Source: Firmicutes bacterium UBA1764 (GTDB lineage Bacteria > Bacillota > Clostridia > Peptostreptococcales > Anaerovoracaceae). From it: a DNA stretch of 5,614 bases. Below the pieces are notes generated by a model. That model was not told where the DNA came from, searched no databases, and worked only from the letters and a program-made list of their open reading frames with translations. The stretch covers positions 1,978 to 7,591 of the forward strand of contig DCHA01000003.1 in NCBI GenBank assembly GCA_002315535.1. The letters are read 5' to 3'. How positions within the stretch are numbered: position 1 is the stretch's first letter; each line of letters begins with the position of its first letter. Positions 5,073 to 5,614 of the stretch are shown piece after piece. Made by a program: the position numbers and the translations under genes.

Positions 5073-5614
5073 ATGTTTATTTACTTAGATAACAGTGCGA
5101 CGACTCGTGTACACGAAAATGTCGCAGACAAAATGGTAAATGCTATGACGAAGGATTTTGGTAATCCTTCGTCTTTGCATAGACTGGGTTTAAACGCCGA
5201 AAAAATAATAAAGGATGCCAGAGCCGAGATAGCAAAGAAGCTGAACGCAAGCCCTGACGAGATTTACTTCACCTCCTGCGGAACTGAAAGCAATAACACT
5301 GTAATTAAGGGTGTGTGGGAATCAAGGTGCAAAACCGGCAGGCGCATAATCACAAGCTGCGTCGAGCACTCAGCGGTGCTAAAGCCGTTTCAGTGGTGCG
5401 AGGATAGGGGCGCTGATGCTGTCTATCTTCCTGTTGATAAGAACTGCGTAGTAAGCATCGACGACCTGAGGGCGGCTTTAAATGAAGACACAATACTTGT
5501 AAGCATTATGTATGTTAACAATGAGGTCGGAAGCATAATGCCTATTGCAGAGATTGCAAAAGAGGTTAAAAAGCTTGCGCCAAACGCAGTCTTTCATACT
5601 GATGCTGTTCAGGC
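5073..5614 (+). CDS. Cysteine desulfurase, NifS/IscS type (N-terminal part, cut by window edge)
   Basis: This PLP enzyme takes sulfur from L-cysteine, leaving alanine, and passes it on as a persulfide for Fe-S clusters, thiolated tRNA or other thio-cofactors. The 180 codons visible start MFIYLDNSATTRVHENVADK, the family's typical opening. They contain FGNPSSLHRLG (29-39), the phosphate-binding FTSCGTESNNTVIKG (66-80), EHSAV (98-102) with His99 stacking on PLP, MYVNNEVGSIMPI (146-158) with Asn150, and HTDAVQ (175-180) with Asp177 and Gln180. The PLP-binding Lys and the active-site Cys lie beyond the window, so IscS, NifS and the tRNA-thiolation type that pairs with ThiI cannot be separated; I give no symbol. 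Full length should be near 380-400 residues. The ATG follows the rny stop by only 9 bp and has just a weak purine stretch (AGACAGAGAA) instead of a clear ribosome site, which suggests co-transcription and translational coupling to rny. Confidence 0.96.
   Translation, partial: MFIYLDNSATTRVHENVADKMVNAMTKDFGNPSSLHRLGLNAEKIIKDARAEIAKKLNASPDEIYFTSCGTESNNTVIKGVWESRCKTGRRIITSCVEHSAVLKPFQWCEDRGADAVYLPVDKNCVVSIDDLRAALNEDTILVSIMYVNNEVGSIMPIAEIAKEVKKLAPNAVFHTDAVQ

Overview
The window looks like chromosomal DNA from a low-to-moderate GC Firmicute, most likely a clostridial (Lachnospiraceae-like) organism. The reasons are the RNase Y gene, NrdR, strong AGGAG-type ribosome binding sites, sigma-A-type TATAAT promoters and AT-rich intergenic DNA. 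The family-level placement is an inference from gene content and style, not a measured result. I saw no tRNA, rRNA, CRISPR array or transposase.

Layout. (1) 1-317, minus strand: the N-terminal 105 codons of nrdR, the ribonucleotide reductase repressor, cut by the window edge. (2) 318-502: a divergent promoter region. The nrdR promoter carries an NrdR-box-like palindrome in its spacer and a degenerate second box exactly 31 bp away, which points to autoregulation. An extended -10 promoter faces the other way. (3) 503-1222, plus strand: a MinD-like deviant Walker A ATPase. It has Arg in place of the P-loop Lys, Asn in place of the switch-I catalytic Asp, and no C-terminal membrane-targeting helix. 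(4) 1242-1277: a strong hairpin terminator between convergent genes. (5) 1272-3239, minus strand: a 655-residue, charged, apparently helical, cytoplasmic protein that I do not recognise. (6) 3240-3518: a 279-bp AT-rich divergent intergenic region. It holds the promoter of the orphan gene, a second hairpin with almost the same stem as the 1242 terminator, a promoter for rny, and a structured rny leader. (7) 3519-5063, plus strand: a complete rny gene (RNase Y). (8) 5073-5614, plus strand: the first 180 codons of a NifS/IscS-type cysteine desulfurase, 9 bp behind rny and probably co-transcribed with it.

How they work together. The conserved genes are housekeeping: dNTP supply control (nrdR), mRNA decay (rny) and sulfur mobilisation (cysteine desulfurase). 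The accessory part lies between them: the MinD-like protein with altered catalytic residues and the orphan gene, which converge on a shared terminator. Nothing in the sequence directly links those two proteins. They are the two items most worth following up.
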